DNA from: Dastarcus helophoroides
Lineage: Eukaryota > Arthropoda > Insecta > Coleoptera > Bothrideridae
Direction: 5' to 3'
Assembly: GCA_028583605.1 (NCBI GenBank)
Contig: CM053327.1
Span: 31,403,126 to 31,467,125, forward strand
Length of the DNA stretch: 64,000 nucleotides
The translations under genes were made by a program, and so were the position numbers. How positions within the stretch are numbered: position 1 is the first letter of the stretch; every line of letters begins with the position of its first letter. The notes beneath the pieces are model-generated. The model was not told the origin of the DNA, did not search any database, and worked only from the letters and a program-made list of their open reading frames with translations. Shown piece after piece: positions 48,425-59,495 of the stretch.

Positions 48425-49344
48425 TCTAGCAGGATAAGTAGGGCGAAGTGAACCCTAAATGGGAACCTATAATAGAATTTTCTGTAAATTATCAGATTAT
48501 CACCTCAAAATATCAACAAAATTTATGTGCGTTTGGGCTTAATATTTCAATATGATTATAAGATATTAAAAAAAATATTTTTTAATTTTTTTTATATTTT
48601 TTATCTACATAAGTTAGAAAAATAAAGCTAATTGCATTTTTCACTTAATGTTTTGTAGTATATTATGAATTTTTTATCGCACTTTTAGTTGGTTTTATCG
48701 GCGACAAAAATCTATAGAAAATGTAAACAAATAAGAAAAATTAAAATTTGTAAAATAGTCACTTTAACAAAAATAAGAAAATATAAAAAATAATCTGATT
48801 TTTAATTTCATTTAACTTTAGGACACCATGTTAAAATACGAATTGCACAAAAAAAAACAACTTTACTTCAAAAATAACAAAAATTTGTTCTGAAGCGTGA
48901 AAATTTTAGCCTAATTTTTTGTGTTGCACCAATTTTTATTCAGTAAATTTTATATATATTATAGTATTTGATGAGTACTATAACATATGTTAATTTCGTG
49001 ATTATATCATGGATAAAACTATTTAAAAAAATTAATTTTTTTTTTAAATGGTTTTTTAAATAATTTTTAGAGTACATAGAAATTATAAAAAAATATATAA
49101 TATACCCCAACATATTGTCTATAAGGGCCGTTAGTTTCATCTTTCTAACTTATTTAGTTCAGCACATATAAAAAATTTAAAAAATCTTCTTAAATTGACA
49201 ATTTTTTTTAATATCTCGTAGTCACGTTAAAATATCGAGCCCAAATATACCTAAATTTTGTTTATATGCCGAGATGATAAATTTTTGAAAATATTATTAT
49301 AGGTTCCCATTTGAGGGCCACTTCGCCATGCTTATCCTGCTAGA
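48425..49344. mobile_element. 920-bp element with long terminal inverted repeats (TCTAGCAGG ends)
   Basis: It starts TCTAGCAGGATAAG and ends with the complement, CTTATCCTGCTAGA. The terminal 260 bp of each end are inverted copies with modest divergence (both contain AAATGGGAACCTATAATA). The centre is AT-rich without a transposase frame. A clear target duplication was not found. It is likely a non-autonomous DNA transposon. Confidence 0.7.
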
Positions 49345-51779
49345 CCCTTTAGAGGATAAAAAAGATGTATTTCAAAAAGCTTGAAAACAAAGGAAAGTGG
49401 TCATTGCGAAAAATAATTAAAAAACACAAATCAAAGTTCCAAGCTCCTGATTTTTAGATCTTAAGTTGAAAATTTATTGCGCGAACAGTTTTTGATCAAT
49501 CGTAAAAAAACATGGACCGATTTTCTTAAATATTTGTTACCTTTGAAGCGACCACGGATTTTCATAATTTTTTTCCAGTGATACATAAAGCTTTTTTGAT
49601 TAAATTAATGGTTATTGAGCGAAACACAATAATTCAAAAAATCTAGCGCAGACATTATTCCTTTTTTGAAAAAAATTCTCACGAAAAGTTGCTTTTGCAC
49701 TAGAAAACCTTCACAAAATTCAACACTGGACCAATAACTTCTTTTATTAAGTAGTCTCATCCAAAAACCAAAAACAATAGTGAAATTGATCCTACGAGTC
49801 CTTCAGAAACACAAATTTTTACAAATTCAATTAACAGGATTCTAGTGGATGATCTTCCAAAGTTACTTCACAAGTAGCACTCAGAATCTGCTTTCAGAAA
49901 CTGCAGCATCTTTTTCTAGACATCATGAGCCCACGGAACAATTAACAGGATCTTCAGAGGGAGCCCAATTACAAGTAAAAAACTTTCAGAAAAAAGAAAC
50001 AAAAAATCAAAATGGCATATGTTACCTCGGCAATCAGAAACGCAGTCCACCTTGACAGCGCGAATGCCAGTCCAAGATTCAAATTTGGTTGCCAATCGAG
50101 CTGTGTTGACAGGTCAAAATAAAAAAATTATCATATAAACTATTATCGTACATCGTACCTTATCGAATCGTATGATCCACTCAAAATTTTGATGACTAAT
50201 AAAATCTTTCTTTGTCAAATTTATTGAGCAAAAAGAAGATACCAACATAACAATTATTTACATTCTCCCACCTCTTGCCAATTTATCTAAACAAGGGGAC
50301 ATGATGGATCCCCTAGCCATTTTGTCAAATAAAAAAAAAGATTCTTATCCTATCTCTTCCCAATTTTATCAAGCAAAAAAGGGAAAGAAAAGTTCTCATC
50401 GACAATATTTACATGCAACATCTTCCTCCATCATGAAATTTCAATAATTTTTTTAAAATTATTGTATTATTATTATTACTATTATTGCACTATCGTACAT
50501 TGTACATAGAGAATGCTTGAAAACGAAAAGGGTCATAGAAATGCAAACTATTCAGAATGTAGACACGAAATTCAAAGCACAACAAACTAGAGAAATTTGA
50601 AAGACTTTTTCAATAATGTTCATGTCAATCTAAGACAAAAAGTAAAATAATTACGTAAATATTAAAAGGTCAATGAGATAAAGAATTTCAATTTAAAAAT
50701 TTCGACAGAAACACTTCTTACATTTTCGTGAATCACTGGTTGCATTCCAATGAACATCAATATTTATCAAATAAACGAACAACGAAATAAAAATTATTCA
50801 AATTTTGGATGAAGTGCACTTTACACGTGGCAGCATTGAAGTGCTTTTTCCACCGAAATACGCTACAAATTTGCCAGAGTGTATCCACTTTTTTAGTTGA
50901 TACACTATGCACTTTTTTATGACTTTTGTGAAACTGAGACTTTTTTAAAATCCTATATTTCTTACATTTAATTACACACTATATTCCTTACATTTAATTA
51001 CACACTGTATCATAAAAAATATGCTTTTATTTGCCTTATATTACCTCAAACCTGGTCTTGAAAAATAATTATCTGTATGGATTATATCCTGAATAAAATT
51101 TAGGAACATCAAATGTAGCGCTGGGGTAATATATCTGTCACAAAGGATTTTAATCAAATTCAGTTCCTATTGAATAAGCGCGTAATTATGCTCCAAAAGC
51201 CCACAAAAGGCAGTACATGTGATTATACTCCTCCAATATCGCATTTGCTTCCGGGACAATTGTCAAACTTCCGTCTAAAGCTTACCGAAATCCAATGAGT
51301 CGATTTTATATTGAAACGCTCATTTCAATTATTCGCATAATTCTACCGAAATGATTTTATATCTTTGAGTATTAAATATTTGTAGTAAATAATCCTATTG
51401 ATTTGAGAAAATTTAAAATTTCATTTAAATATATTTCAATGAAATTTTATGAGTTTTATGAGAATATTTTCAACATCCATATCTTGTAGTTTCGTAGCGC
51501 TGCTGATATATGGTAAAAAACAACAATACTTTTAAGTGCAATCAAGTCGATGAGAAGACAAATTTTAAAAGGCTGCTTAAACACACTAAGTAACTGCTGA
51601 TCGCAATTGGCGCTTTGTACCTCTCATACAAAGGAATCTTAGAAAGCTGGAATTTCGACCTATTTTGAATATATTAAATTTGGAATTTTTTTATTAAATG
51701 TCAATGGTCAAATTGAGATTACAAAAATAAACTTTCCAAGTTTAATCTTCAGGTTTCCAAATAGTCGATATTTGAAAAT
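49345..51779. other. low-repeat intergenic stretch
   Basis: Nothing is recognised. A 68-codon frame at 49849-50055 (Ser/Thr/Gln-rich, ending at a TGA) has a more protein-like composition than most but no known domain and no clear exon borders. Confidence 0.35.
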
Positions 51780-51945
51780 TGAAATACAAATCTTGAGAGA
51801 TACTACCTCTCTGAAGGTGATAACTTGGCTATCGAAACGCGTTAGAGCAACCTTTGCTGTGTTTTTTTAATCTTTCTTGGTTACATTGGACAAAATATAT
51901 ATTTTAATTTTTGAAGATAACCAAGGACCAGTCCAATCCACCAAA
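51780..51945 (+). mobile_element. inverted-repeat element with near-complete hammerhead core
   Basis: A short left arm (ATTGAAATACAAATCTTG) is followed by the ribozyme region 51800-51855 and a full right arm (CTTTGCTGTGTTTTTTTAAT to ACCAAGGACCAGTCCAATCC). The core has CTCT/AGAG stem I and CTGAAGG, in which A9 is replaced by G. The stem II arms are GATA/TATC, with GAAACGCGTT. The left arm is largely deleted. Confidence 0.7.
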
Positions 51946-51949
51946 AACA

Positions 51950-54900
51950 AATTTATATTTGGAAAAAAACTCGAAATTTTGGGACAGATGGAGACCTTAT
52001 GTTTGAGATCTAAATTTTGAGATTGAAACCAAAAGTTGGAAACAAAAATGTATTAATTCAAAAATACAAACAACATTTTCGCGTTTCTAAAAAAACTTGG
52101 GAAAGTTTTTTTTTATTATTTTTAGTATTTTCTCAAATTCACACTTTGATTTCGAAATTTCGGAAGTAATGTCAGCTTAACAGCGCAATTGAACTTGAAG
52201 TTCTGACTAGAAGTCGAAATTTTGAAAAAAAATTTGAAAAGCTAAAGAATTGTAGCTTCGAAACTTCGACTTTTTTGTTGGAGTCTTCATAAGAAACACA
52301 GTCTTAAAGCCCGTTTACAAACAATCATCAATTTGTTGTTATAACCTATGCTTTACACAAATCATAATGGGTTATAATAAATAAAGCACAAAGCACCCCA
52401 AATAACTAATTTATTACGAGCAGTGGAATAATTGGGTCAATAAGTTATGTCAAACAATGGTTCTAACGACCTTTTCGTGCATTTTCAGGCGTAACTAATT
52501 TTAACATCAAAATAAAACCTATTTCCAACATTATTAGCCCCACAATCGCAACCATTTGTATTCTTCAGCACACGCAGATCTGAATAAATTATCATAGTAA
52601 AATATATTTAAAGAGGGTATGCCCTTTATTTGAGGCGATGAATAGATCAAGACAAGGGCTGTAACGGTCCGATAAGTTATTCAAAGTAAAGACCAGGGAA
52701 CAGATTGGCGGATGCGCTCCTCCTTGAATACAAACTCCAAACTTCTACCGGCTATGTGATGGACCTGGCAAATAACCATCGCTGTTTTGGAAATGGCACT
52801 GCACCTGCCAACGTCAATCAAGTCTAGATTGTCTGACAAATTGGTTACCAAATTACCATATTTATTGGAATTACAGTTGGCAACGTCTAACCTAAAGTCT
52901 CCCGAGAAATCATTCCTTATTCAGAGTCTTAAATTAAGGTAAAGAGATAGGAACTGATTGAATTGTAATTAGAATTAGAATTGTAATTAGAATTAGAATT
53001 GTGATTAGAAACATGGTTTATAACGAAATAAGAGTTAAACGGAATCTCTAATCGCAAATATTGATACAAATATTTATAATATTTGCAAATAAAATGCTTT
53101 ATTTTTGTTATTTATTTTTCTATGTAAAAATGTTAACATATTTGGTATTCACTATTGTACTGCACAATGATTCTACAATCGAACAACATGTTGGTAATGG
53201 GAATTAGATTGGCGGTGGCGGAAACCATAATTTTTCCCTTATCAAAAATCGCTCAACGCGTCTAAAGTTTTTTTTCATTTTAAGAAAAAAGTCCCATTTC
53301 ATAAAAACCTAAAATTTATCAAATAAATAAAATAAATTTTAAAGAGAAGTATAATTTTCAAATTTAAATTGAAAACTTTGAGAAAAAAAGTTGTATTTTA
53401 GTGAAAACAGTGACAATATGTTCAATAAACATTTCCTCGTTATTATTTAAATAAGGATTTTTAAGAACACAATAATGTAAACAAGGAAATAATTACAATT
53501 ATATGAAAAACTAAATTTTACAGAAACAAATTAATTTCGGCATCAAAATAGTCTATTTTAAGTTTAAATCAAATATTTATAGAAATTGTAATATTAATTG
53601 CAGATTTAAATTTAACATTTTGAGAGGAACAGTTTAAAAAAACTTTTATACAACCAAAAATATTTAAAATATCAAAATTCTTCAGTTTTCGACGTTTTGG
53701 AAATTTCTAGAAAAACTGAAAACTTTAAATTCAAAATTGAAGATTCCAAAGAAAGGTTAATCGTGAAATGTTGGAAAACATCCTTTTATAATTTTTTTTA
53801 ATTTCAAGCTAAATATTACAAACCTTGCTTTATGACCTTATTTTATGTCAAAGAATAAAATTGGATTCCACATCGTAGATGTCGCCAAGAGGGAAGGAAA
53901 TTTAGATGAGAATGTCCCCCCAATTTGTGCTCAGGTTGATATTTCTTTTCAGTTGGCGCCGCTTTTTGGGTGGTAAAACGATTTTTATTTTGGTAATTAC
54001 AATTGGAATTTTAGAAAGTATATGAATACTGCTTTGGGATCAGCAACAATTCTGACACTGTTAATTTGGAAATTTTAAACTTCCTCCCACTTCAAAAAAA
54101 GTCCTGATAAAAAAATGAAGATTTGTAAAAAAAAAAGCTTGAGATTCCAAGACAATATAAAGTTTTAATGAAAAAATGTTTCCAGAAGTGTCGACATTTT
54201 GAGAAAGAAGTTGAAATTTCGAAATATAATTTTTAAATCTCAAGATTTCTATAAAGAAGGTTTCTAAAATAGTTGAAAAAAAAACACAATATTTTTAGTT
54301 AAGCAAACATTTCAAGAACACTTAGAACAAGATCTGTAAAAAACTGTGTGGAATGTCGAAATTTGGAGAAATTTTAAGAGAATCACGGAATTTTAAAAAA
54401 AATTGACATTTTTATTAAATAAAATTACAGAAGAGTACTAAATTTAGAGTAAAAAGTACAACTTGATAAATAACTCGCAAAAAAGGCAATATCTTAAAAA
54501 CGACAAAGTCGAAAGTTTCCGGTAGACAGTGGAATAAAGCTCGAAATTTCCATAAAAATATGGTAATAAAAACGTCAAAAATTTAATGAAAAGGCAAAGA
54601 AAAAATTGTATTGTTAATCAAATTATAAAAGTCCTAGTAAGTAGAGATTAGATTAGATTTAAAAAATTAAACCAAAGAAGGAAATTGCTCAAATTAAATC
54701 TGAAAAAAAAGATTGAAATTCTAAATTAACATCTGAAAAAAAAAAACAACTCTAGGTGTAAACTTCAAATTCTGTTTTTTAAAATTTTGATTTTTAATTT
54801 GAAATTTCAATAAAATTTTTAGTCAAAGTGAAAACTTTAAAAAAACAATTAAATTTACGATAAAAATGTTTCACCAGATTTGAACTTACCTTCTTATCTT

Positions 54901-55560
54901 AAAATTTCGCCTTCTCTACTAATTTTTATGAAAACAATTGGATAGTCAAGATTTTATCGAAATTTGTAGTTTGACATTAAAATTTTTAAAGTTTTCTTTA
55001 CAAATCTTAAGTTTTTCTAAAAATCTGAAAATTTTTCGCAAAATGTTGTGTTTAAATTTGAATTTTTTGTCCTAAATTTTGATTTCTTCAGAAATTTTAA
55101 CGAATTATTTGTCTTAATATCCTGGATAGACTATACATTACCACTGCCTGTCGTTATCAATATTATCGACAGGGGACATTGTTATTTCCTTCCTGCTCGA
55201 AATAATTTAGTAATTTCGCTATCAAAACTCTATAGTCCTTATTCTTCATGGTGAACTTTTATTGAGCACAAATATTATGTTATTTTAATTTTATTTAACA
55301 TTTTTTCAGCCCAGTTTGGAAATTTTTAAATTTTGATTGTTTGTTGACAATATTCTAAAACAGTTTTTGAAATATGACTACGTGATATTTAAATTTATTT
55401 AAAACGTCACCTCATGACAGTTGACAAAATAAGAGGATAGTTTATTTTACATAGAATAAGAAAAATGAAAAATAGAAGACCAACATTATATATGAAAAAA
55501 TATTTGTTTTTTTGATAAATTATGAAAATATAAAAATATAAAAAATACATAAAAAAGGTT
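51950..55560. other. AT-rich intergenic sequence
   Basis: Low-repeat sequence at 52300-53200, word repeats elsewhere. A short dyad CCTGTCG/CGACAGG lies at 55147-55173. No gene is recognised. Confidence 0.4.
52964..53010. repeat. microsatellite-like ATTAGAATTAGAATTGTA
   Basis: An 18-bp motif made of AATTAG/AATTG words occurs about 2.5 times in tandem. Confidence 0.8.
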
Positions 55561-55563
55561 GTA

Positions 55564-55610
55564 GCACTGGACATCGATGTTTCGCTCTCATTTGAGCTCG
55601 TCAGCAGTGC
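55564..55610 (-). ncRNA. canonical hammerhead ribozyme motif, 47 nt
   Basis: On the minus strand GCACTG (55610-55605) is followed directly by CTGACGA. Stem II is GCTC/GAGC with loop AAATGA, followed by GAAA. A palindromic stem III lies between the GAAA and the GTC triplet (ACATCGATGT, either ACA/TGT with a TCGA loop or a dimer duplex). CAGTGC (55569-55564) then pairs perfectly with GCACTG as stem I. Predicted cleavage is between the complements of 55570 and 55569. Every invariant core base is present. It abuts the next hammerhead-like element. Confidence 0.85.
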
Positions 55611-55741
55611 ATAACATAATAGTCCTTATTTAATCTGTTGCCAGGCATTTTACAAAGATAATAACGAAGACTTTCACGGCCAGAGTCAGTACAGGGTATA
55701 CTTCTTCGGGGATTGGACCGTGTCAAAGAACTACTAAAAGT

Positions 55742-55784
55742 GTTCGACGTTTCGCCCAGAATCATAGGGGGCTTCTTCGGGAAC
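55742..55784 (-). ncRNA. hammerhead-like motif, left arm of palindrome
   Basis: On the minus strand stem I is GTTC/GAAC, the first core block reads CCGAAGA (U4 replaced by C), one extra A precedes stem II GCCC/GGGC, then GAAAC and a GTC triplet. Stem III ACGT has no loop and could form only between two molecules. The core substitution makes activity doubtful. Confidence 0.5.
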
Positions 55785-55860
55785 AAAGAAATAAAATACA
55801 AGAAAATATACAAAAATCATTTTCATTTTCAATTTTGTATATTTTGTATTTTATTTCGTT

Positions 55861-55903
55861 GTTCCTGAAGAAGCCTCCTACGATGGTAGGCGAAACGTAG
55901 AAC
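55861..55903 (+). ncRNA. hammerhead-like motif, right arm of palindrome
   Basis: GTTC (55861-55864) precedes CTGAAGA (55865-55871), an extra A, stem II GCCT (55873-55876) with AGGC (55888-55891), GAAA (55892-55895), palindromic CG/ACGT, a GTA triplet ending 55899, and GAAC (55900-55903) closing stem I. All core bases are present apart from the extra A between A9 and stem II. Stem III needs a dimer. Confidence 0.55.
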
Positions 55904-56528
55904 ACTTTTAGTAGTTCTTTGACACGGTCTAATCCCGGAAGAAGTATATCCTGTATTTTACAAAGAAAGTTTTGCTAAACAGTGTTAGGGAGCGTTTAGA
56001 CTAGATACTTTATTCCATACATTCCTCTCTGACAAAATATATTTTCTCTGTGTAGATAAGTCTTGGATAGCTTCTCTCCAGATAAATGATACTTATGTCA
56101 GAGAGAAATATAAGAAATAAAGTCACAAATCACATAAATACTTGTTAGCTTCGAAAATAAAGCCAAATATTCAAAAATTAAACGTTAACCTTCAAATACG
56201 AAAATAAATCGCGATCGGATGGACACCGATAATTTACAGTGAAGATCTAAACCTGTATTCGACTAGCTCATATTTTTGTATCGGTAACATACTTTAAAAT
56301 TATATCGGACGCTTAAAAGACAACACTTTACGTACTAAACACGAGCAAGGCAATTGCATAATGATTTGGATCTCGGACGAGAACTCCATTGTCGTGAAAA
56401 GAACTAACGATCAATTGAGATTGTTGAAGAACTGGAAAACGGCTAAATGAAATATGCAGGTGTCCGTTCCAGACTTCTCTAAAAGCTAAATATTCTGGAA
56501 TTATTGACTTATATATTATCAAATATAG

Positions 56529-56640
56529 TAGAACTTTGATTGTCCGGATGGGTGAAACCAAACCTTTGCCGGATAGTCATAGACACGAATAATCCAAAAA
56601 CCTTATTTTTAATTCTTTAATATTTTATTTAAACAAATAA
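56529..56640 (-). mobile_element. pogo-like transposon, 3' end with terminal inverted repeat
   Basis: TAGAACTTTGATTGTCCGGA (56529-56548) is the inverted partner of TAGAACCTCGATTATCCG at the other end (60188 reading leftwards). The inner part repeats CCGGATAGTC, ACGAATAATCC words, as the subterminal regions of pogo/Tigger elements often do. Together with 59380-60188 it probably delimits one old element. Confidence 0.6.
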
Positions 56641-56644
56641 ACAA

Positions 56645-57114
56645 ATAACAACAGTGTAAAAGAAACAAAGGAAACGTGGTACATGTTCCAAAAATAAAAG
56701 TTTTAATATTTATACATAACATATAAACGTACATTGTAGAATATACAAGGTCTCCCAATAAATACTAAATCCCCCTTATAATTGGAAAACCGAGAAACAT
56801 TTTAGAATTAGCCGATTTATAAACATAAAAGTATGAACGTCAAAATGCCCCTTCCCCAAAAAACTGGCGGAGGGGGGACATTTTTGACGATCAAGCCAAC
56901 TCAATGTGTTCCTCTTGCTAGCTCCTATCAACCCCCACTTTAAAATTTCAAGTAAAACTATCCTACTTATAATGCATCCTTTTAAACTCCTTTCTATTAC
57001 AAATACAGTGATGCATCCCTTTTGAAAATTAGTTAAAAATTAAAAACGAAAAGTTGACAAACCGACATTCGTGTAACAGTATGAGACACCAAGAGGCTCG
57101 GCCTTATAAAGTCA
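56645..57114. other. internal remnant between pogo end and LINE
   Basis: No frame or repeat is recognised. A C-rich patch lies near 56850-56880. Confidence 0.3.
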
Positions 57115-57312
57115 ATGCACAAACCACACAATCCTCAAAAAAGGTTCAAAGATCGAGCCCAAGACTACCGAGAAATAGCAGTCACCCCAACTATAGGAAG
57201 AATATATTACCGGGTTCTTAGAAATCTAATAGAGGAGGATATTCGTGGTAAACAACCGGAGGGACAGGCTGAATTCCGAGCGGAAAGGTTTACGATAGAC
57301 AACCCTTTTACT
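57115..57312 (+). pseudogene. LINE reverse transcriptase, 5' fragment
   Basis: The frame reads KRFKDRAQDYREIAVTPTIG, then RIYYRVLRNL and EGQAEFRAERFTIDNPFT. This corresponds to the first reverse-transcriptase blocks of non-LTR elements (usual form: K-G-D-x-x-x-x-NYR-x-I-x-L-x-x-x-x-x-K and Q-x-G-F-R-x-G-R-S-x-x-D). It is cut at 57312 by an insertion and resumes at 58012. No endonuclease region is visible upstream. Confidence 0.8.
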
Positions 57313-58011
57313 TGTAAGGTTTTTTTTTAAGTTTAATCCACTCGCAAAGGGTAACCCCATTATGCTTAGAAAAGTTTTCAAAGTTGTAATTTTTGGGAAA
57401 AATTCTTTTCGGTAACAAGTTCCATAACTTGGAAGTTCTATAGAAAAAAGTCTCCGTAGACAGAAGTCCTTACTGTGTCAAGCTGGACTGCACAAGAATT
57501 TGGTGTCTCCGACTGTTTAGTACGCCTCAAGAATCTTACCCTTGGGGGAATCAATCCTATTAGTTCCTGCGAGCATCTTCCATGATAGTACTTTTAGAAA
57601 AGAGACAAGTCACCAACCATACGCCTGTGATCTAGTGTTTCGAGAGAATCGGTCAGACTCTCTAGGTTGGAACATTTATTAGATTCGAATCTATTGTTCG
57701 AATCATAGGTAGCTGAACTACCAATATTTGAAACACTGCCCCCTAGCGAAGAGGTTGCTCTCTAGAAAAGTTCCCAGAAGACAAGGATTCTAATGCACAG
57801 ACCAATAGGCTCGAATTAAATAAATGTTCTGATCTATTGGTCTTTGTATTAGAATCCTTGTCTTCTGGGATCTTTCCTACAGAGCAACCGCTTCGTTAGG
57901 TGGCAGTATTTTAACTGTTGGTAGTTCAACTATTTAAAATTCACTATATATGCCTAGAGGGCTGCATGAATTTGAAGTCTAGGTTGTATTCTACTTGTAA
58001 ATCCTTTTACT
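57301..58011 (-). mobile_element. 687-bp insertion in the LINE, poly(T) at left end
   Basis: AACCCTTTTACT (57301-57312) recurs as AATCCTTTTACT (58000-58011), a 12-bp target duplication with one mismatch, and the LINE frame continues across when the insert is ignored. The insert begins with a run of T after TGTAAGG, i.e. an A-run at the 3' end of a minus-strand retroposon. Its first 40 bp match 7474-7515. A 109-bp inverted pair (57700-57808 and 57834-57942) fills the other half, so it may be composite. Confidence 0.6.
57700..57942. repeat. 109-bp inverted repeat with 25-bp spacer
   Basis: The arms share AGAAGACAAGGATTCTAAT, GAGGTTGCTC-like and GAACTACCAA words in inverted order, about 85% identical by eye. 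The structure would fold into a long hairpin and lies inside the LINE insertion. Confidence 0.8.
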
Positions 58012-59035
58012 CTAAAAATAGCTTTAGAAAAAAGAATTCAGCGAAGTAGAGACCCATATAGCTTTCATAGATCTAGAAAAATCTTACGATAGAGTCCCAG
58101 TATCTCAATTATAAAAATCAATGAAAAAACTTTATCTAAGACGATTATTAATTCGAGACCTTCAATTTTACTATACTGTGCTGACATCAAAATCGGAACT
58201 TTAATACGGCAAAGGGATTAAGACAAGGATGTTGTTTATCTCCTACATTGTTTAAAATATACATAGACCAATCTTTAAAAGGCTGGACACGTAAACGTGA
58301 AAACATGGGTGTAGGACGACACTACATACCCTGTACTTTGCAGACGACCAGATAGTGATTGCAGATGATGAACAAGATTTAAGCTATATGCTTAGAAAAC
58401 TAAACGAAGAGTATACTCTGGCTGGACTTACAATCAACCTGAACAAATGTGAACATCTAACAGTGGGCAGCGATAATAACAGCAACCTGCCTCTGGAACA
58501 TGAAACAATAAAAAACGTCTACAGAGCTAGATACTTGGGAGTCATCTTCAATAAACAAGGGAATAGTAAAGATGAAATTGAAAGCAGAATTACAAAGAAT
58601 AGAAAAACCATTGGAGCAATCAATTCCATACTTTGGGAAAAGAGTATCAGGCGAGAAACCAAAATACGCATTTACAACTCAATCGTTAAGATTATTATAA
58701 CATATGGTGCAGAAGTATGAGATCTGAATAAAGCTAGTAGGAAAAAATTATTGGCCACAGATATCGACTTCTTGAGAAGAATTAGTCGAAGATCAAAACT
58801 TGAAAGGATGAGAAATGTGGAAATTGGAAGTTATTTGAACATCGAGATATTATTGACGACAACTAACTTGGTTCGGACATACAAAAAGGATGAACGAAAC
58901 AAGGTGGCCAAGAAAAGTGTTAAAGTGGATACCTCCAGAAAAAAACGAAAAGAGGAAGATCAAGAAGGAGCTGGCGAGATGATGTCAACGAAGCTATGGA
59001 AGCAAGGAATTTACGGGCTTATCGGTTCGAATGAT
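58012..59035 (+). pseudogene. LINE reverse transcriptase, 3' part with frameshifts
   Basis: After the insertion the frame continues as HIAFIDLEKSYDRVP, the block with the first catalytic Asp. A stop and a frame change follow near 58110-58200. GLRQGCCLSPTLF and LYFADDQIVIADD (58331-58369) give the second catalytic motif, FADD. A clean frame (58355-58720) ends in RIYNSIVKIIITYGAEV, then a stop. The tail, again frameshifted, reads RSWRDDVNEAMEARNL near the end. This C-terminal pattern is common in insect RTE/Jockey-group LINEs. The element is dead. Confidence 0.85.
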
Positions 59036-59362
59036 TACACTTGTGAATATTACCCACTTTATTTCTAAACTAAACTCGGAACACCACAATTGAATAATTA
59101 ACTCACCTATTGACGTCTAACTACTAACTCACTAATTAACTACGCTGACTAACTGATTGATTGACTCAAGGGAAAGGCGACCGCCTTATATAGTTTTGGC
59201 TCCCAGGTTCTAGAAAAATTCCACAGATAAGGCTTATCGTTTGCTGAAATTTCTGGAACTCTTATCTGCCGTTTGCTTCGTTATTGAGGCCGCTTCCCCC
59301 TTATCAGATCTTTATAGAAAATTTTCTTACGTACTAAATTCTGTAATTTACATTTCGCTACA
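59010..59362 (-). mobile_element. solo LTR, family A copy 3
   Basis: On the minus strand it starts TGTAGCGAAATG (from 59362), has GAAATTTC and TTCTAGAA (59215-59208) heat-shock-like words, TATATAA (59192-59186), a CAATCAGTTAGTCAG initiator-like run, AATAAA (59063-59058), and ends after CGAACCGATAA. It is about 35 bp longer than the other two copies. It sits directly at the 3' end of the LINE and next to the pogo remnant. Confidence 0.7.
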
Positions 59363-59495
59363 ATATGTGTCACCATAGAAGAGACTGGAAACTAAGGACG
59401 GAGAGGCAGCGATAGCCGTAGACAATTTTTCAACTTTTACTGAAACTTTTTCTAGTACACATAGATCCTCATATTAGTGTCGCTTCTGATCTTTT

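Larger units (their letters stand above)
55655..55955. mobile_element. head-to-head palindrome of a hammerhead-like element
   Basis: Arms about 55694-55814 and 55834-55955 are nearly perfect reverse complements with a spacer of about 20 bp. Each arm is a copy of the repeat at 1953. The outer left part (55655-55693) extends the homology to the CACGGCCAGAGTCAGTACAG words. Both arms carry a hammerhead-like fold. The stem II pair is GCCT/AGGC in one arm and GCCC/GGGC in the other, a compensatory change. Confidence 0.75.
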
